A stretch of 34,162 nucleotides of DNA from Bacteroides sp. (GTDB taxonomy: Bacteria > Bacteroidota > Bacteroidia > Bacteroidales > Bacteroidaceae), in contig NZ_JASLER010000072.1 of assembly GCF_030151085.1 (NCBI RefSeq), forward strand, positions 1-34,162, read 5' to 3'. Below are positions 8,393-16,849 of the stretch, piece by piece; position 1 is the stretch's first letter; each line of letters opens with the position of its first letter. The position numbers and the translations under genes were made by a program. Below the pieces are notes generated by a model. That model searched no databases. It was given only the letters and a program-made list of their open reading frames with translations, and was not told the origin of the DNA.

Positions 8393-9628
8393 ATGGAATA
8401 TACAACATTTAATGATAGCATAATATCAACGATGAATCAAGAAAATAAATTAAAATCGGGCGGGCTGCTCGTTTTCATTCTTACTGCTGGAGTATTCGGT
8501 ATCATCAATACCGAGATGGGTGTGATTGGTATCCTGCCGCTGATAGCCGAAACCTTTCATGTCACTGTGCCCGAGGCCGGGTGGACGGTCAGTATATTTG
8601 CACTGGTGGTAGCTGCTTCAGCTCCCATTACTCCATTACTCTTTTCAGGTTTCAACCGTAAGCGGGTGATGTTACTGGCGATGGGATTGTTTACCTTGAG
8701 TAATATTGTTTCGATGCTAACCACCAGCTTTACGGTGCTGCTCATTGCCCGTGCGCTTCCGGCATTTCTGCATCCGGTGTATGTGTCGATGGCACTCACG
8801 GTGGCGAGTTCTACAGGTGATAAAATACAGGATCAGAAGAATGTGGCACGTGTATTTATCGGCGTATCCGCAGGAATGGTGCTAGGCGTACCGGTGACGA
8901 GCTACATCGCCAGCGAGGTTTCATTTGAGATGGGAATGCTGTTCTTCACCGTGGTAAATGCACTGGTACTACTAGCAACCATTCTGTTCGTCCCTTCTAT
9001 GCCTGTCCGTGAGAAACTATCTTATGGCACACAGCTCAGTGTATTGAAGAAGAAAATCACTTGGTATTCTATCGCCGGAATTACGTTGATAAATGGTGCA
9101 TTGTTTGGCTTCTTCAGCTATATGTCCGATTTCCTGCAACGGGTGACGCAGGTTTCGTATAGTGTTATCAGTTCTCTTTTGTTAGTGTATGGACTGGCAA
9201 ATATTGTAGGGAATATGATAGCCGGACGACAGTTGTTACGCAATCCGGTACGTAGCATGGCACTTCTCCCGTTTGCGTTGCTGGGTTTCTACATCTGCCT
9301 CTTTTTTCTGGGTGAATGGCTAGTGCCGATAGCAGTTATCATCCTTTCACTCGGCATCCTTGCCGGATATGGACAGAACACGATGCAATATATGATAACC
9401 CATGCCGCCCCCGAAGCACCTGATTTTGCCAATGCGCTTTACCTGCTCTCTGCCAATCTGGGTACGATGATGGGAGCAGCCATATGCGGAGCATTCATCA
9501 CGGCTTTCGATACACGCTATTCGGTTTTCGGTTCATTGTTGTTCCTTGTAGTGGGAGTTGTATTTGTAGTTTTGAGGATTCGATTAGTAGACTTCGAAAA
9601 GCAAGTTGAAATAGCAGCTGCGGCATAA
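8393..9628 (+). CDS. MFS transporter, DHA1 drug/sugar efflux type (AraJ/YdhP-like)
   Basis: A 411-residue inner-membrane protein with about 12 transmembrane helices. The N-terminal helix FGIINTEMGVIGILPLIAE is the DHA1 signature. The loop 2-3 motif A is NRKRVML, and motif C, with its glycine-rich GVSAGMVLGVPVTSYI, follows in helix 5. DHA1 members export drugs, sugars or metabolites by proton antiport. The divergent quinone-reductase-like gene suggests a detoxification pair, which is inference. The ATG at 8393 is used; a second in-frame ATG at 8432 would give 398 residues. The last 112 bp are overlapped antisense by the RlmJ-like gene. Confidence 0.88.
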   Translation: MEYTTFNDSIISTMNQENKLKSGGLLVFILTAGVFGIINTEMGVIGILPLIAETFHVTVPEAGWTVSIFALVVAASAPITPLLFSGFNRKRVMLLAMGLFTLSNIVSMLTTSFTVLLIARALPAFLHPVYVSMALTVASSTGDKIQDQKNVARVFIGVSAGMVLGVPVTSYIASEVSFEMGMLFFTVVNALVLLATILFVPSMPVREKLSYGTQLSVLKKKITWYSIAGITLINGALFGFFSYMSDFLQRVTQVSYSVISSLLLVYGLANIVGNMIAGRQLLRNPVRSMALLPFALLGFYICLFFLGEWLVPIAVIILSLGILAGYGQNTMQYMITHAAPEAPDFANALYLLSANLGTMMGAAICGAFITAFDTRYSVFGSLLFLVVGVVFVVLRIRLVDFEKQVEIAAAA

Positions 9629-10464
9629 AATTCATTATACAAACTACCATCCTCACCTTCATATTGACTATTTCTATAAGTCTCAACTAACAATTGACTG
9701 AGGTTAAGAAGCTGATGATTTGATTTCTCTGATAGATTAGAAGCCAAAAGTCCACTCCCTAAAATTCCGGGATTGCATGCAATGGTGTTTTTTCTAATTC
9801 TGTTCATTATCAATTTAGAGCCTATTATATTTTTAATATCCAATTCTCGCATATTGATGGTAATATATTGCTCTATTGCTAGTTTATCATCTAATGTCAT
9901 GAATCCGTACCATAATAAACATTTCATGCCTAATCGAGTTGCTTGAATAAAAACATCAAGGTAAGTGTAACCACTTGTGCCTACTTTATCTATTTCATAC
10001 GGATCTATATGAAGAAAAGAATGTTTAGGAAGTGTCGGCAATAGTTCCATGACACCTTTAGTTGAATCACAATTTTGCACAAAGATACAATTGTCCAAAT
10101 ATTCCTTCTGTGCAAACCTTAAAATATTATTCAATGATTCACTTTCCAGATCAAAGAAGTGATATCTACTGGTTTTCTTTAGTATTTTCATCGCTAATGC
10201 AGGAGAACCGTAATAACTGTTCTTTCGGATGGCTTCGCTCTCCAATTTGAAATAAAAAGAGTTTCTTAGTTTATTACTGACAGATGCTTCCCGTAAAAAA
10301 TGATAAATACCATAATCTTTTTCTGGTGTTTGCTCTAACTGATATATCGCACAAGCTGAGTTTGTGTCGATATACACTTTGGGTTGCTCATTGTGAAGAA
10401 CTTCACCTAATACAAGATGCTTGAATACGTCCGCCTGTTTGCCATAATGAGTATATGCTTCCAT
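9517..10464 (-). CDS. RlmJ-like (YhiR/DUF519-related) methyltransferase-fold protein
   Basis: A 315-residue protein. The N-terminus THYGKQADVFKHLVLGEVL strongly recalls RlmJ, the 23S rRNA A2030 N6-methyltransferase (pattern H-x-G-N-x-A-D-V-x-K-H). Further matches are VYIDTNSACAIYQL, YYGSPALAMKIL and HIDPYEID. In RlmJ the last is the catalytic motif IV, IDPPYE; here one proline is missing, so activity on adenine is uncertain. The final 37 or so residues, after EFYA, are encoded antisense to the exporter gene and are low-complexity (Thr/Asn rich). This suggests the original stop was lost. It is codirectional with the upstream Crp/Fnr gene, but a hairpin lies between them. I am confident of the fold and unsure of the reaction. 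Confidence 0.55.
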   Translation of the reverse strand: MEAYTHYGKQADVFKHLVLGEVLHNEQPKVYIDTNSACAIYQLEQTPEKDYGIYHFLREASVSNKLRNSFYFKLESEAIRKNSYYGSPALAMKILKKTSRYHFFDLESESLNNILRFAQKEYLDNCIFVQNCDSTKGVMELLPTLPKHSFLHIDPYEIDKVGTSGYTYLDVFIQATRLGMKCLLWYGFMTLDDKLAIEQYITINMRELDIKNIIGSKLIMNRIRKNTIACNPGILGSGLLASNLSEKSNHQLLNLSQLLVETYRNSQYEGEDGSLYNEFYAAAAISTCFSKSTNRILKTTNTTPTTRNNNEPKTE

Positions 10465-10511
10465 CTTACTAATTTATTGGTTTAGTAGGCAATATTAGAT
10501 GAAGAAAAAGA

Positions 10512-10534
10512 CAAAAGCCTTGACGAAAGTCAAG
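10512..10534 (-). terminator. Possible terminator after Crp/Fnr gene
   Basis: On the minus strand CTTGAC (10534-10529) pairs with GTCAAG (10524-10519) around TTTC. An interrupted T-rich run follows, GCTTTTGTCTTTTT. The stem is short, so termination may be partial, allowing read-through into the RlmJ-like gene. Confidence 0.5.
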
Positions 10535-10537
10535 ACC

Positions 10538-11104
10538 TTATTTTAAAAGTCGACTTTTTCGTATTCTACTCACAGTTTCAGGAGCAACACCGATAAAAGA
10601 TGCAATTTCTTTTAAGGTTAAGCGTTCTTGTAATTGAGGATATCGCTGCATTAATGCGGCATATCTTTGTTCAGGAGTATCGTAAAAGCTATATAAACGT
10701 TGAGCGATTTCTGAAAACATTGTTTCTGCAATATGCCTGCCTAAACGTTGAGTATTCATGTCGGTTTCCCAAAATGCATTTAATTCACTCCACGGTAACA
10801 AATAGATAGTGCTATTTATTGAAGCCTGAATATTGACGGAAGCTCCCATATTATGTGTTGTCGCAGGATAATCACAGACAAAATCGTGTTCAAAACTGTA
10901 TCCGACAATCCATTCATTGCCATTAGTATCTATACGAGATAAGCGAAACATTCCCGTAATTACATAACCGATATATCTTATTTTCTCATCTTGCCGGACG
11001 AGATATTCATTCTTTTCAAATATTTTCATTGTACCTTTCTGCATAAATAATTCTTCCAATACGGAACAATCCAAAGGCATATTATTAGAATTGAAATTAT
11101 CCAT
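10538..11104 (-). CDS. Crp/Fnr family transcriptional regulator
   Basis: A 188-residue regulator. The N-terminal cyclic-nucleotide-binding-type beta roll (about 20-115) includes GTMKIFEKNEYLVRQDEKI and YVITGMFRLSR. The C-terminal winged helix contains ERLTLKEIASFIGVAPETVS then RIRKSRLL, a complete helix-turn-helix. No FNR-type cysteine cluster is seen. The effector is unknown and cAMP is not implied, because Bacteroidetes proteins of this kind mostly lack a known ligand. The start is the ATG at 11104; the longer frame begins with TTG. A -7-like TATTTTTG is at 11166-11173 on the same strand. The neighbouring RlmJ-like gene is a possible target or operon partner. Confidence 0.88.
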   Translation of the reverse strand: MDNFNSNNMPLDCSVLEELFMQKGTMKIFEKNEYLVRQDEKIRYIGYVITGMFRLSRIDTNGNEWIVGYSFEHDFVCDYPATTHNMGASVNIQASINSTIYLLPWSELNAFWETDMNTQRLGRHIAETMFSEIAQRLYSFYDTPEQRYAALMQRYPQLQERLTLKEIASFIGVAPETVSRIRKSRLLK

Positions 11105-11320
11105 ATACTTAACCAATTATAAATTAGAATTTTTATAAAATAGTACATTCTACTTTGTTGGGGAGCAAAAATAAAAGTTCTTTTGTTGATACTGGTGTAA
11201 AAAGGGAATTTTATATTTGGGCTTTTATTTAAAACTCTCTATTTTTACATAAAATTCAAATTATAATATACTTGATGTCACTATTGACAAAACAATAATA
11301 ATTGTTGAGAGCATTAATTT

Positions 11321-11755
11321 ATGGATATTACAATACACAACTTAAGCAACGACGAAGTTACTATAGCTTTAGAACTCGTATGGGAAGTTTTCATGGAATT
11401 TGAAGCTCCGGATTACTCACAGGAAGGAATAAATGAGTTTCGATCTTTTCTTGATAATCAGGATGAGATGGAAAAACTTCGGTTTTGGGGTGCCTTAAAT
11501 GGGGATAAAATGGTCGGGATACTTGCCATGCGGCAAGATCACATCTGCCTGCTTTTTGTGAGAAAAGAATTTCATCGACAAGGGATTGCCAAGAAACTTT
11601 TCTGCCATATGCTTTATCAAATCGAGAGTGATAGGATTACGGTAAATTCATCTCCCTACGCATTGGAAATCTATGGTAAACTAGGTTTCTCCGCTACAAA
11701 CACTGAGCAAATCACAAACGGAATACGATATACACCAATGATTTATGCTAGATAG
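11321..11755 (+). CDS. GNAT family N-acetyltransferase
   Basis: A 144-residue single-domain acetyltransferase. Motif A is LLFVRKEFHRQGIAKKLF (acetyl-CoA pyrophosphate loop R-x-x-G-I-A). The C-terminal SSPYALEIYGKLGFSATN is motif B, with the usual Tyr near the thiol. The N-terminal WEVFMEFEAPDYSQEGI resembles PhnO/YjcF-type small GNATs. The substrate is unknown. The gene stands alone, divergent from the Crp/Fnr regulator across 216 bp that hold the regulator's promoter. Confidence 0.85.
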   Translation: MDITIHNLSNDEVTIALELVWEVFMEFEAPDYSQEGINEFRSFLDNQDEMEKLRFWGALNGDKMVGILAMRQDHICLLFVRKEFHRQGIAKKLFCHMLYQIESDRITVNSSPYALEIYGKLGFSATNTEQITNGIRYTPMIYAR

Positions 11756-11883
11756 GAATCTGTAATTGAACCCGGGACCTTTGCTAATATTGACGAATAG
11801 GAAAGTCTGTATAGCGATTTCAATGATTTAGCAGAATCAAAGTACGAAGCAAACAAAACCCTTCGTCAGTCTGTTTTATTTGC

Positions 11884-12732
11884 ATGATCCAAAGGAATTT
11901 TATTTATCGTTTTCTGCACAACGAGAAGCTCAAGCATAAGTTGTACGTTATTATCTTCGAGTCAGATACTCCGGCTGGAAAGGCATTTGACGTGGCCCTT
12001 ATTATATGTATTCTGCTTAGCATCGTGTTAGCTATAGTAGAGAGCCTTCAAGGGCTGCCAACTTGGCTTGCGGGACCATTTGTAATATGCGAATTTCTCT
12101 TTACCGGATTCTTCACTTTTGAGTATCTGACGCGTATCTATTGTTCGCCCCATCCGCGGAAATACATATTAAGTTTCTTCGGTATTGTAGATTTACTGGC
12201 AACATTACCATTGTATCTTGCTTTTTTTATTCCAAATGCTCGTTATTTGCTCGTGGTGAGAGCGTTCCGCATTATACGGGTATTTCGAATTTTCAAGCTC
12301 TTTAACTTCTGGACCGAAGGCGAGCGTTTGCTTGATTCGCTTCGGGAGAGCAGTAAGAAAATTGCTGTATTTTTCCTTTTTGTAGTTATTCTTGTAATTT
12401 CTATTGGCACTTTAATGTACATGATAGAAGGTAATCGGCCCGGCTCGCAGTTCGATAACATTCCAAATAGTATTTATTGGGCGTGCGTCACAATGACTAC
12501 GGTGGGGTATGGTGATATAACCCCCGTTACTCCGCTTGGAAAGTTTCTTTCGGCGTGTGTTATGTTGATAGGATACACGATTATTGCAGTTCCTACAGGT
12601 ATTGTTTCCGTATCAATGATAAAGGAGTATAAAAAGCTGCAAGATTTGGAATGTCCCAATTGCCATAAGAAGGGGCACGAAGAGAATGCAGTGTTTTGTA
12701 AGTACTGTGGGCATAAGTTGAAGGAGAAATAA
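11884..12732 (+). CDS. Voltage-gated potassium channel (Kv/KvAP type) with C-terminal zinc ribbon
   Basis: A 282-residue six-helix cation channel. S1-S3 span about 35-115. S4 carries regularly spaced arginines (VVRAFRIIRVFRIFKLF, about 121-137), making it a voltage sensor. The pore loop has the potassium selectivity filter MTTVGYGD (about 204-211), followed by the S6 helix. The C-terminus is unusual: CPNC and CKYC (Cys257, 260, 272, 275) form a complete zinc-ribbon knuckle pair, probably cytoplasmic. No RCK domain is present. The ATG at 11884 is the only good start. The 111-bp gap before the histidine kinase gene gives no clear evidence of a joint transcript. Confidence 0.92.
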   Translation: MIQRNFIYRFLHNEKLKHKLYVIIFESDTPAGKAFDVALIICILLSIVLAIVESLQGLPTWLAGPFVICEFLFTGFFTFEYLTRIYCSPHPRKYILSFFGIVDLLATLPLYLAFFIPNARYLLVVRAFRIIRVFRIFKLFNFWTEGERLLDSLRESSKKIAVFFLFVVILVISIGTLMYMIEGNRPGSQFDNIPNSIYWACVTMTTVGYGDITPVTPLGKFLSACVMLIGYTIIAVPTGIVSVSMIKEYKKLQDLECPNCHKKGHEENAVFCKYCGHKLKEK

Positions 12733-12843
12733 GGTTGAATTTCTTATATATTCAGTTGTATATTTTATAATCTTACTGATTTTTTACAAAATAACACCTT
12801 TAATTGTAGAATATTCGTTATTTTCGCAAGGAATAACTGAATC

Positions 12844-15192
12844 ATGGGAATTGTTAACTCAAAATATAAATATGTCTTTGCCGGCATTTGTCTATTAGGA
12901 GTATTTTTTAGTGGATACAACTTTAATAGGTGGTATGCTAAACAAAATAGGGTTAAGAAGTATATTTCTGTTATCTATTCTTTTACTGAAAGCGATGCCA
13001 GTTATGGTAATTTTGATGAACTTCTTGAAAAAGAATTCAGAGAACAGGGTGTTGAACCTGTATTGGATAAATTCTACCTTTGTAGTGATGCTGATGATTT
13101 GACAGAAGAAACGGAACGAATACAAAGATACCTCGAAATAATTAAAAGTAAACCGTTAAACCTTATCCTGACAATTGGTGATCAATCTATATCTTCTCTT
13201 ATGTCTACCCGACATCCACTGCTGGATTCTTTGCCAATAGTGGCATGTAACGTGCATTTCCCTGACGAACAACTGATAAGCGAATATCAATCGAAGCAAG
13301 TGTACGTGTTAAGGGATATTCCAGATTTCAGGAGCAATATTGATTTTATCAGAGTATTGCAGGCACATTCCAATATGGAGGTTTTATACAATATAGATTT
13401 TACTTTCTATGGATACAAATCCTTTGATCTGCTAACTCAAATTGTAGACCGTGAAAATGTCCGTATTTTAAGTTCCGAATCCTCGTTCCCAATAGAATAT
13501 GAGTACAATGAATTAAAAGAGATGGTTGAATATTACAGTTTGATGCCTGCTGTTGCAAAGGAAGATATCAAGAAAAACAAACTAACTGTAAGTCTCTGTC
13601 CTTTCCGGTATATGAAAGGCAGTTCACTGCTTATTATGATGGAGAAATCAAAAAGCGAGCAGGGTAGAAAAGTTTTTTTGCTGGATAAATTCGACTCGAT
13701 GGCACATCCGATAGTAAATTCTTTGAGCATTCCTTCTTTCAGTTGTCTACGCGAAGGGTTTGGCGGATGTACCAAGATCGTAGGCGGATATATGGCTACG
13801 GATGTGATTTCTGCCCGTACTGTTGCGAATGTTTCTGCTAATTTATTGAAAAACAAAAAGGCTGCTATTCCTAAAATGCAAGATTTGAAGAAAGAATATG
13901 TACTCGACTGGACTTATTTTTCGACCTATAACGGTTACGATATGAAGAATGTCCCCTCTAATGTGCGTATCATCAATTATCCGTTCTATGACCATTATAA
14001 ACTGGAAATTTATTTGCTGGGTGGATTATTTGTTTTGGCGTTTATATATTTGTCGGTTATTTTGTTGCGTATTCGTCGGCATTCTCTGGTTCAACATAAA
14101 AATATGAAGATGCTTGAAGAAGCCCATAAACGTCTGACGCTTTCCACTGACGGTGGGCAGATTTCACTTTGGAATATACAGGATGAAGTAGTTGAATTTG
14201 ATGAGAATTATTCAACTTTGACAGGATTGGGGCAACGACGTTTTACGAAAGATGAATTTTTGAGATATGTTCATCCCGATGATTTCGAGAGATTTAGCGA
14301 TTTTTGCGAAACTCTCTATACGATCTCAGATATGCATGTAGAGCGTTCACGCTTTAGCTTTGGTGATGAGGAATATCAATGGTATGAATTCAGATGCCGT
14401 AACTTAGAAAATACTCAAGGCGGAATGATGATGGCAGGTATCATGCAGAATATTCAGGAAGTAGTGGAACGTGAACAACAATTGATCCTTGCCAAGCAGA
14501 TGGCTGAGAAAGCTGAATTGAAACAATCGTTCCTTAATAACATGAGTCATGAAGTTCGTACACCGCTCAATGCTATTGTAGGCTTTACGAATTTGCTAAT
14601 TGGCGAAGGATCTGACGGAATAGAACCGGAAGAGAAAGAAGAAATGCTTAGGATTATAAATCTTAATAACGATCTACTTTTGAAACTTGTTGATGATGTA
14701 GTAGAAATTTCGCGTTTAGATTCCGGCAGCATGGAATTTGATATAAAGGAATGGAATCTAACTGAAATTGTCTGCAAGATTTACAATACTTATCTCCCAT
14801 TGATAAAGCCCTCTTTACAATTCCACCTTAATTTGGATGAAACAATCTCTTTGCCAGTTCATATTGATTGTCTCCGGTTTATCCAAGTTGTTTCCAACTT
14901 CTTAAATAACGCGAATAAGTTTACATGGAGCGGACACATTACACTGGGGTGTAGTGTAAACAAAGAGTTTAATGAAGTATCTGTCTATGTGGAAGATACC
15001 GGTAAGGGCATCGATGAACAGGAACTGATGATGATTTTCGATCGTTTTTATAAAACAGATGAATTTGAACAGGGCAGTGGCCTGGGGCTTTCTATCAGTA
15101 AGGTTATTGTGGAACGGTTGTCAGGGCGCATAGAAGTACAGTCCGAAGTAAATAATGGTAGTCGATTTGAAGTGATTCTGCCCTTGAAATGA
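12844..15192 (+). CDS. Membrane sensor histidine kinase with substrate-binding-like sensor and PAS domain
   Basis: A 782-residue kinase. A first membrane anchor is at about residues 9-27. An extracytoplasmic region follows (about 38-375) resembling the ABC-transporter substrate-binding fold (ISVIYSFTESDASYG, LNLILTIGDQS, LPIVACNVHFP, IVGGYMATDV). The second helix is at about 384-408. A PAS-like domain (about 425-545, SLWNIQDEVVEFDENYSTLTG) leads to HisKA, with the phosphoacceptor His569 in NNMSHEVRTPLN. The ATPase domain has the N box LNNANKFT, the G1 box DTGKGID and the G2 box GSGLGLSIS. There is no receiver domain and no adjacent response regulator, so its partner is elsewhere. The ligand is unknown. 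Confidence 0.92.
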   Translation: MGIVNSKYKYVFAGICLLGVFFSGYNFNRWYAKQNRVKKYISVIYSFTESDASYGNFDELLEKEFREQGVEPVLDKFYLCSDADDLTEETERIQRYLEIIKSKPLNLILTIGDQSISSLMSTRHPLLDSLPIVACNVHFPDEQLISEYQSKQVYVLRDIPDFRSNIDFIRVLQAHSNMEVLYNIDFTFYGYKSFDLLTQIVDRENVRILSSESSFPIEYEYNELKEMVEYYSLMPAVAKEDIKKNKLTVSLCPFRYMKGSSLLIMMEKSKSEQGRKVFLLDKFDSMAHPIVNSLSIPSFSCLREGFGGCTKIVGGYMATDVISARTVANVSANLLKNKKAAIPKMQDLKKEYVLDWTYFSTYNGYDMKNVPSNVRIINYPFYDHYKLEIYLLGGLFVLAFIYLSVILLRIRRHSLVQHKNMKMLEEAHKRLTLSTDGGQISLWNIQDEVVEFDENYSTLTGLGQRRFTKDEFLRYVHPDDFERFSDFCETLYTISDMHVERSRFSFGDEEYQWYEFRCRNLENTQGGMMMAGIMQNIQEVVEREQQLILAKQMAEKAELKQSFLNNMSHEVRTPLNAIVGFTNLLIGEGSDGIEPEEKEEMLRIINLNNDLLLKLVDDVVEISRLDSGSMEFDIKEWNLTEIVCKIYNTYLPLIKPSLQFHLNLDETISLPVHIDCLRFIQVVSNFLNNANKFTWSGHITLGCSVNKEFNEVSVYVEDTGKGIDEQELMMIFDRFYKTDEFEQGSGLGLSISKVIVERLSGRIEVQSEVNNGSRFEVILPLK

Positions 15193-15225
15193 AAGGTTAT
15201 AATCAGCTTGTATAATCTTATTTAG

Positions 15226-15301
15226 GCATGGATTACATAGATTTCACTGTTATGAAGTTGTAATTATGCAAAAGAACTGTGTCAATCTATGTAATCCGTG
15301 C
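15226..15301. repeat. 18-bp inverted repeat between convergent genes
   Basis: The arms are 15226-15243 and 15284-15301, with 17 of 18 positions complementary and a 40-nt centre. GGATTACATAGATT and its complement form the perfect core. It lies between the kinase stop and the PNPOx-like stop. No T run follows either arm, so a simple intrinsic terminator is unlikely; a dispersed intergenic repeat fits better. Confidence 0.6.
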
Positions 15302-15306
15302 GATCA

Positions 15307-15726
15307 TTATTCAATTACGAAATTTTCTGATTTGAAATGACTGTAATATCTACCTGAAATAGTTGTAAACTTCAGAACACAATAATCGGGATCGGTTACG
15401 CCTTCCGGATAATACATGGTGTCACCCTCGCACCATATCATTTTTTTGCTGGTATTGTCAGTCAGGACTTCCATAGTGCCGCGAAGCATGACGCCTCGAA
15501 AATAGCGACTATCACAAAAGTATATGCAGGCACGATTGTTTTCCTGGTATTGCGCTACCCGCATCGAGGAAGTATTTGTTGTTAGATAAATGGTTTTGAT
15601 ACCTTCTCTTTTCCGAGGTTGTAGCATAGCTTTGAGATTGGGATAGCCTTCTTTATCTATCGAACCGATGAAAGCAATTTTCTGCTTGTCAATGATAGTT
15701 CCTACTGTTTTTTCTGCATCTTTCAT
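15307..15726 (-). CDS. Pyridoxamine 5'-phosphate oxidase-fold protein (putative flavin/heme-binding)
   Basis: A 139-residue split-barrel protein of the PNPOx-like superfamily. The N-terminal strands contain QKIAFIGSIDKEGYPNLKAM, and IYLTTNTSSMRVAQYQENNR is the typical flavin-phosphate-binding stretch. RACIYFCDSRYFRGVMLRG and the closing FTTISGRYYSHF complete the barrel. Relatives bind FMN, F420 or heme and reduce varied substrates. True PdxH contacts are not evident, so vitamin B6 synthesis is not implied. The ATG at 15726 is chosen: a longer frame runs to 15780, across the promoter region, with a TACCTTTG -7 box at 15778-15785. It is monocistronic and its 3' end faces the kinase gene. Confidence 0.82.
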   Translation of the reverse strand: MKDAEKTVGTIIDKQKIAFIGSIDKEGYPNLKAMLQPRKREGIKTIYLTTNTSSMRVAQYQENNRACIYFCDSRYFRGVMLRGTMEVLTDNTSKKMIWCEGDTMYYPEGVTDPDYCVLKFTTISGRYYSHFKSENFVIE

Positions 15727-15777
15727 TCTTTTACTGTTTTTGTGCGTTAGAAAAAATATTGATATGTATAAACGATG

Positions 15778-15785
15778 CAAAGGTA
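15778..15785 (-). promoter_or_regulatory. -7 box of PNPOx-like gene
   Basis: TACCTTTG on the minus strand, 51 nt upstream of the chosen ATG. No good TTTG partner stands at the expected -33 distance, so activity may depend on an activator. Confidence 0.5.
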
Positions 15786-15861
15786 GGAAGCAAATAAACT
15801 ATCTGAATCATAAAAAGAAAGGAGGAAATGTCACTTTTTATGGTTTATACTTATACGTTAC

Positions 15862-16749
15862 TCACGGTTTATGTGTTTGTCGATAATAAAGTGGTGTTTC
15901 TTTTGTGTGTTGTCTGAAGCTGCGTGTAAAGTAGGAGATGGTTGAAAAGTTAAGCTCAAAAGCTATTTCAGCAATGGGCAGGTCGGTATAAGCGAGCATT
16001 CGTTTGGCTTCATCCATTACTTTGTTTTGAATATATTGTTTGGCACTGATATTCAAGGCTGAGCTTACTATTTCATTCAGATAATTGGAAGTTATACAGA
16101 GCTTATCGGCATAATATCGGACGGAATGCTGCTCTTTAATGTGTGCATTGACCGCTTGGATAAACTTATTCAAATGGATTTTACCGGTTTCTTTGGTTAC
16201 TTCCTCGCTTCCATTTAAGGTTGATGTCGTATCGAGATAGGCACGGTTAAGCAACATAAGAGCTTCGAAAAGTAAAGCCCTCAGTACATGTACGTCGTTC
16301 TGCTGATAGGTGTCTATTTCTGCTTTTACATCCTTTAGAAGCTGAAGCATCCGGGAATAGAGATTGTCCGGTAAGTGTAATTTGTGGGCGGTTTTGCCGG
16401 GATTAAAGTAGGGAAGGTGTTGCACAAACAGGGAATCTTTGAAAAAGGAAGAAAGAAATTCATCTTCAAAGATCAAGGCATAACCGCTGGTTATATGTTC
16501 AGTGTCCCAATACCGTATCTCTCCCGGTTTAGAAAAGAATACATCGCCGGGAATAGCTTCATCGGTTTGATTATCAATAGAAAATGTCCCTTCTCCTTTG
16601 GTGATAAAAGTAATATCGTAGTATGTCAATGTATGTATGCTACCTCTTGCCAGGAACTTTTTAGTATATTCCAGTTCTACGACATCAATAAGGAGTTCAC
16701 TTCCGTATTTAGTCTTGTAGAAGGTGTATTGAGGGACAGTGTTTTTCAT
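15862..16749 (-). CDS. AraC family transcriptional regulator
   Basis: A 295-residue regulator. The N-terminal cupin-like sensing domain (about 1-150) shows YDITFITKGEGTFSID and DVFFSKPGEIRYWD. The C-terminal AraC/XylS domain has two helix-turn-helix units: VRYYADKLCITSNYLNEIV, then LPIAEIAFELNFSTISYFTR with the closing FRQHTKETPLYYR. The ATG at 16749 is used; four extra codons are open upstream. It is divergent from the FucP-type symporter and the two -7 boxes lie only 10 bp apart. The symporter is therefore the obvious candidate target, by inference from layout. Confidence 0.92.
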   Translation of the reverse strand: MKNTVPQYTFYKTKYGSELLIDVVELEYTKKFLARGSIHTLTYYDITFITKGEGTFSIDNQTDEAIPGDVFFSKPGEIRYWDTEHITSGYALIFEDEFLSSFFKDSLFVQHLPYFNPGKTAHKLHLPDNLYSRMLQLLKDVKAEIDTYQQNDVHVLRALLFEALMLLNRAYLDTTSTLNGSEEVTKETGKIHLNKFIQAVNAHIKEQHSVRYYADKLCITSNYLNEIVSSALNISAKQYIQNKVMDEAKRMLAYTDLPIAEIAFELNFSTISYFTRSFRQHTKETPLYYRQTHKP

Positions 16750-16772
16750 AGTTAGTTCCAAAATTGTGGTTA

Positions 16773-16798
16773 CAAATATACGAATTTACTTATCTTTG
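16773..16798. promoter_or_regulatory. Face-to-face promoters of araC-type regulator and sugar symporter
   Basis: The minus-strand -7 box TATATTTG (16773-16780) reads toward the regulator. The plus-strand -7 box TATCTTTG (16791-16798) reads toward the symporter. Both match TANNTTTG exactly. Neither has a convincing -33 element, which is usual for activator-dependent promoters. Polymerase bound at one would block the other. Confidence 0.6.
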
Positions 16799-16849
16799 CA
16801 GCTACAATTATCAATGAAACAGATAAAGACTGTCTGTGATTGGCTTATT

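Noticed and set aside
15307..15726. PdxH, vitamin B6 biosynthesis
   Set aside because: The fold matches the superfamily but the protein is short and lacks recognisable PdxH substrate residues.
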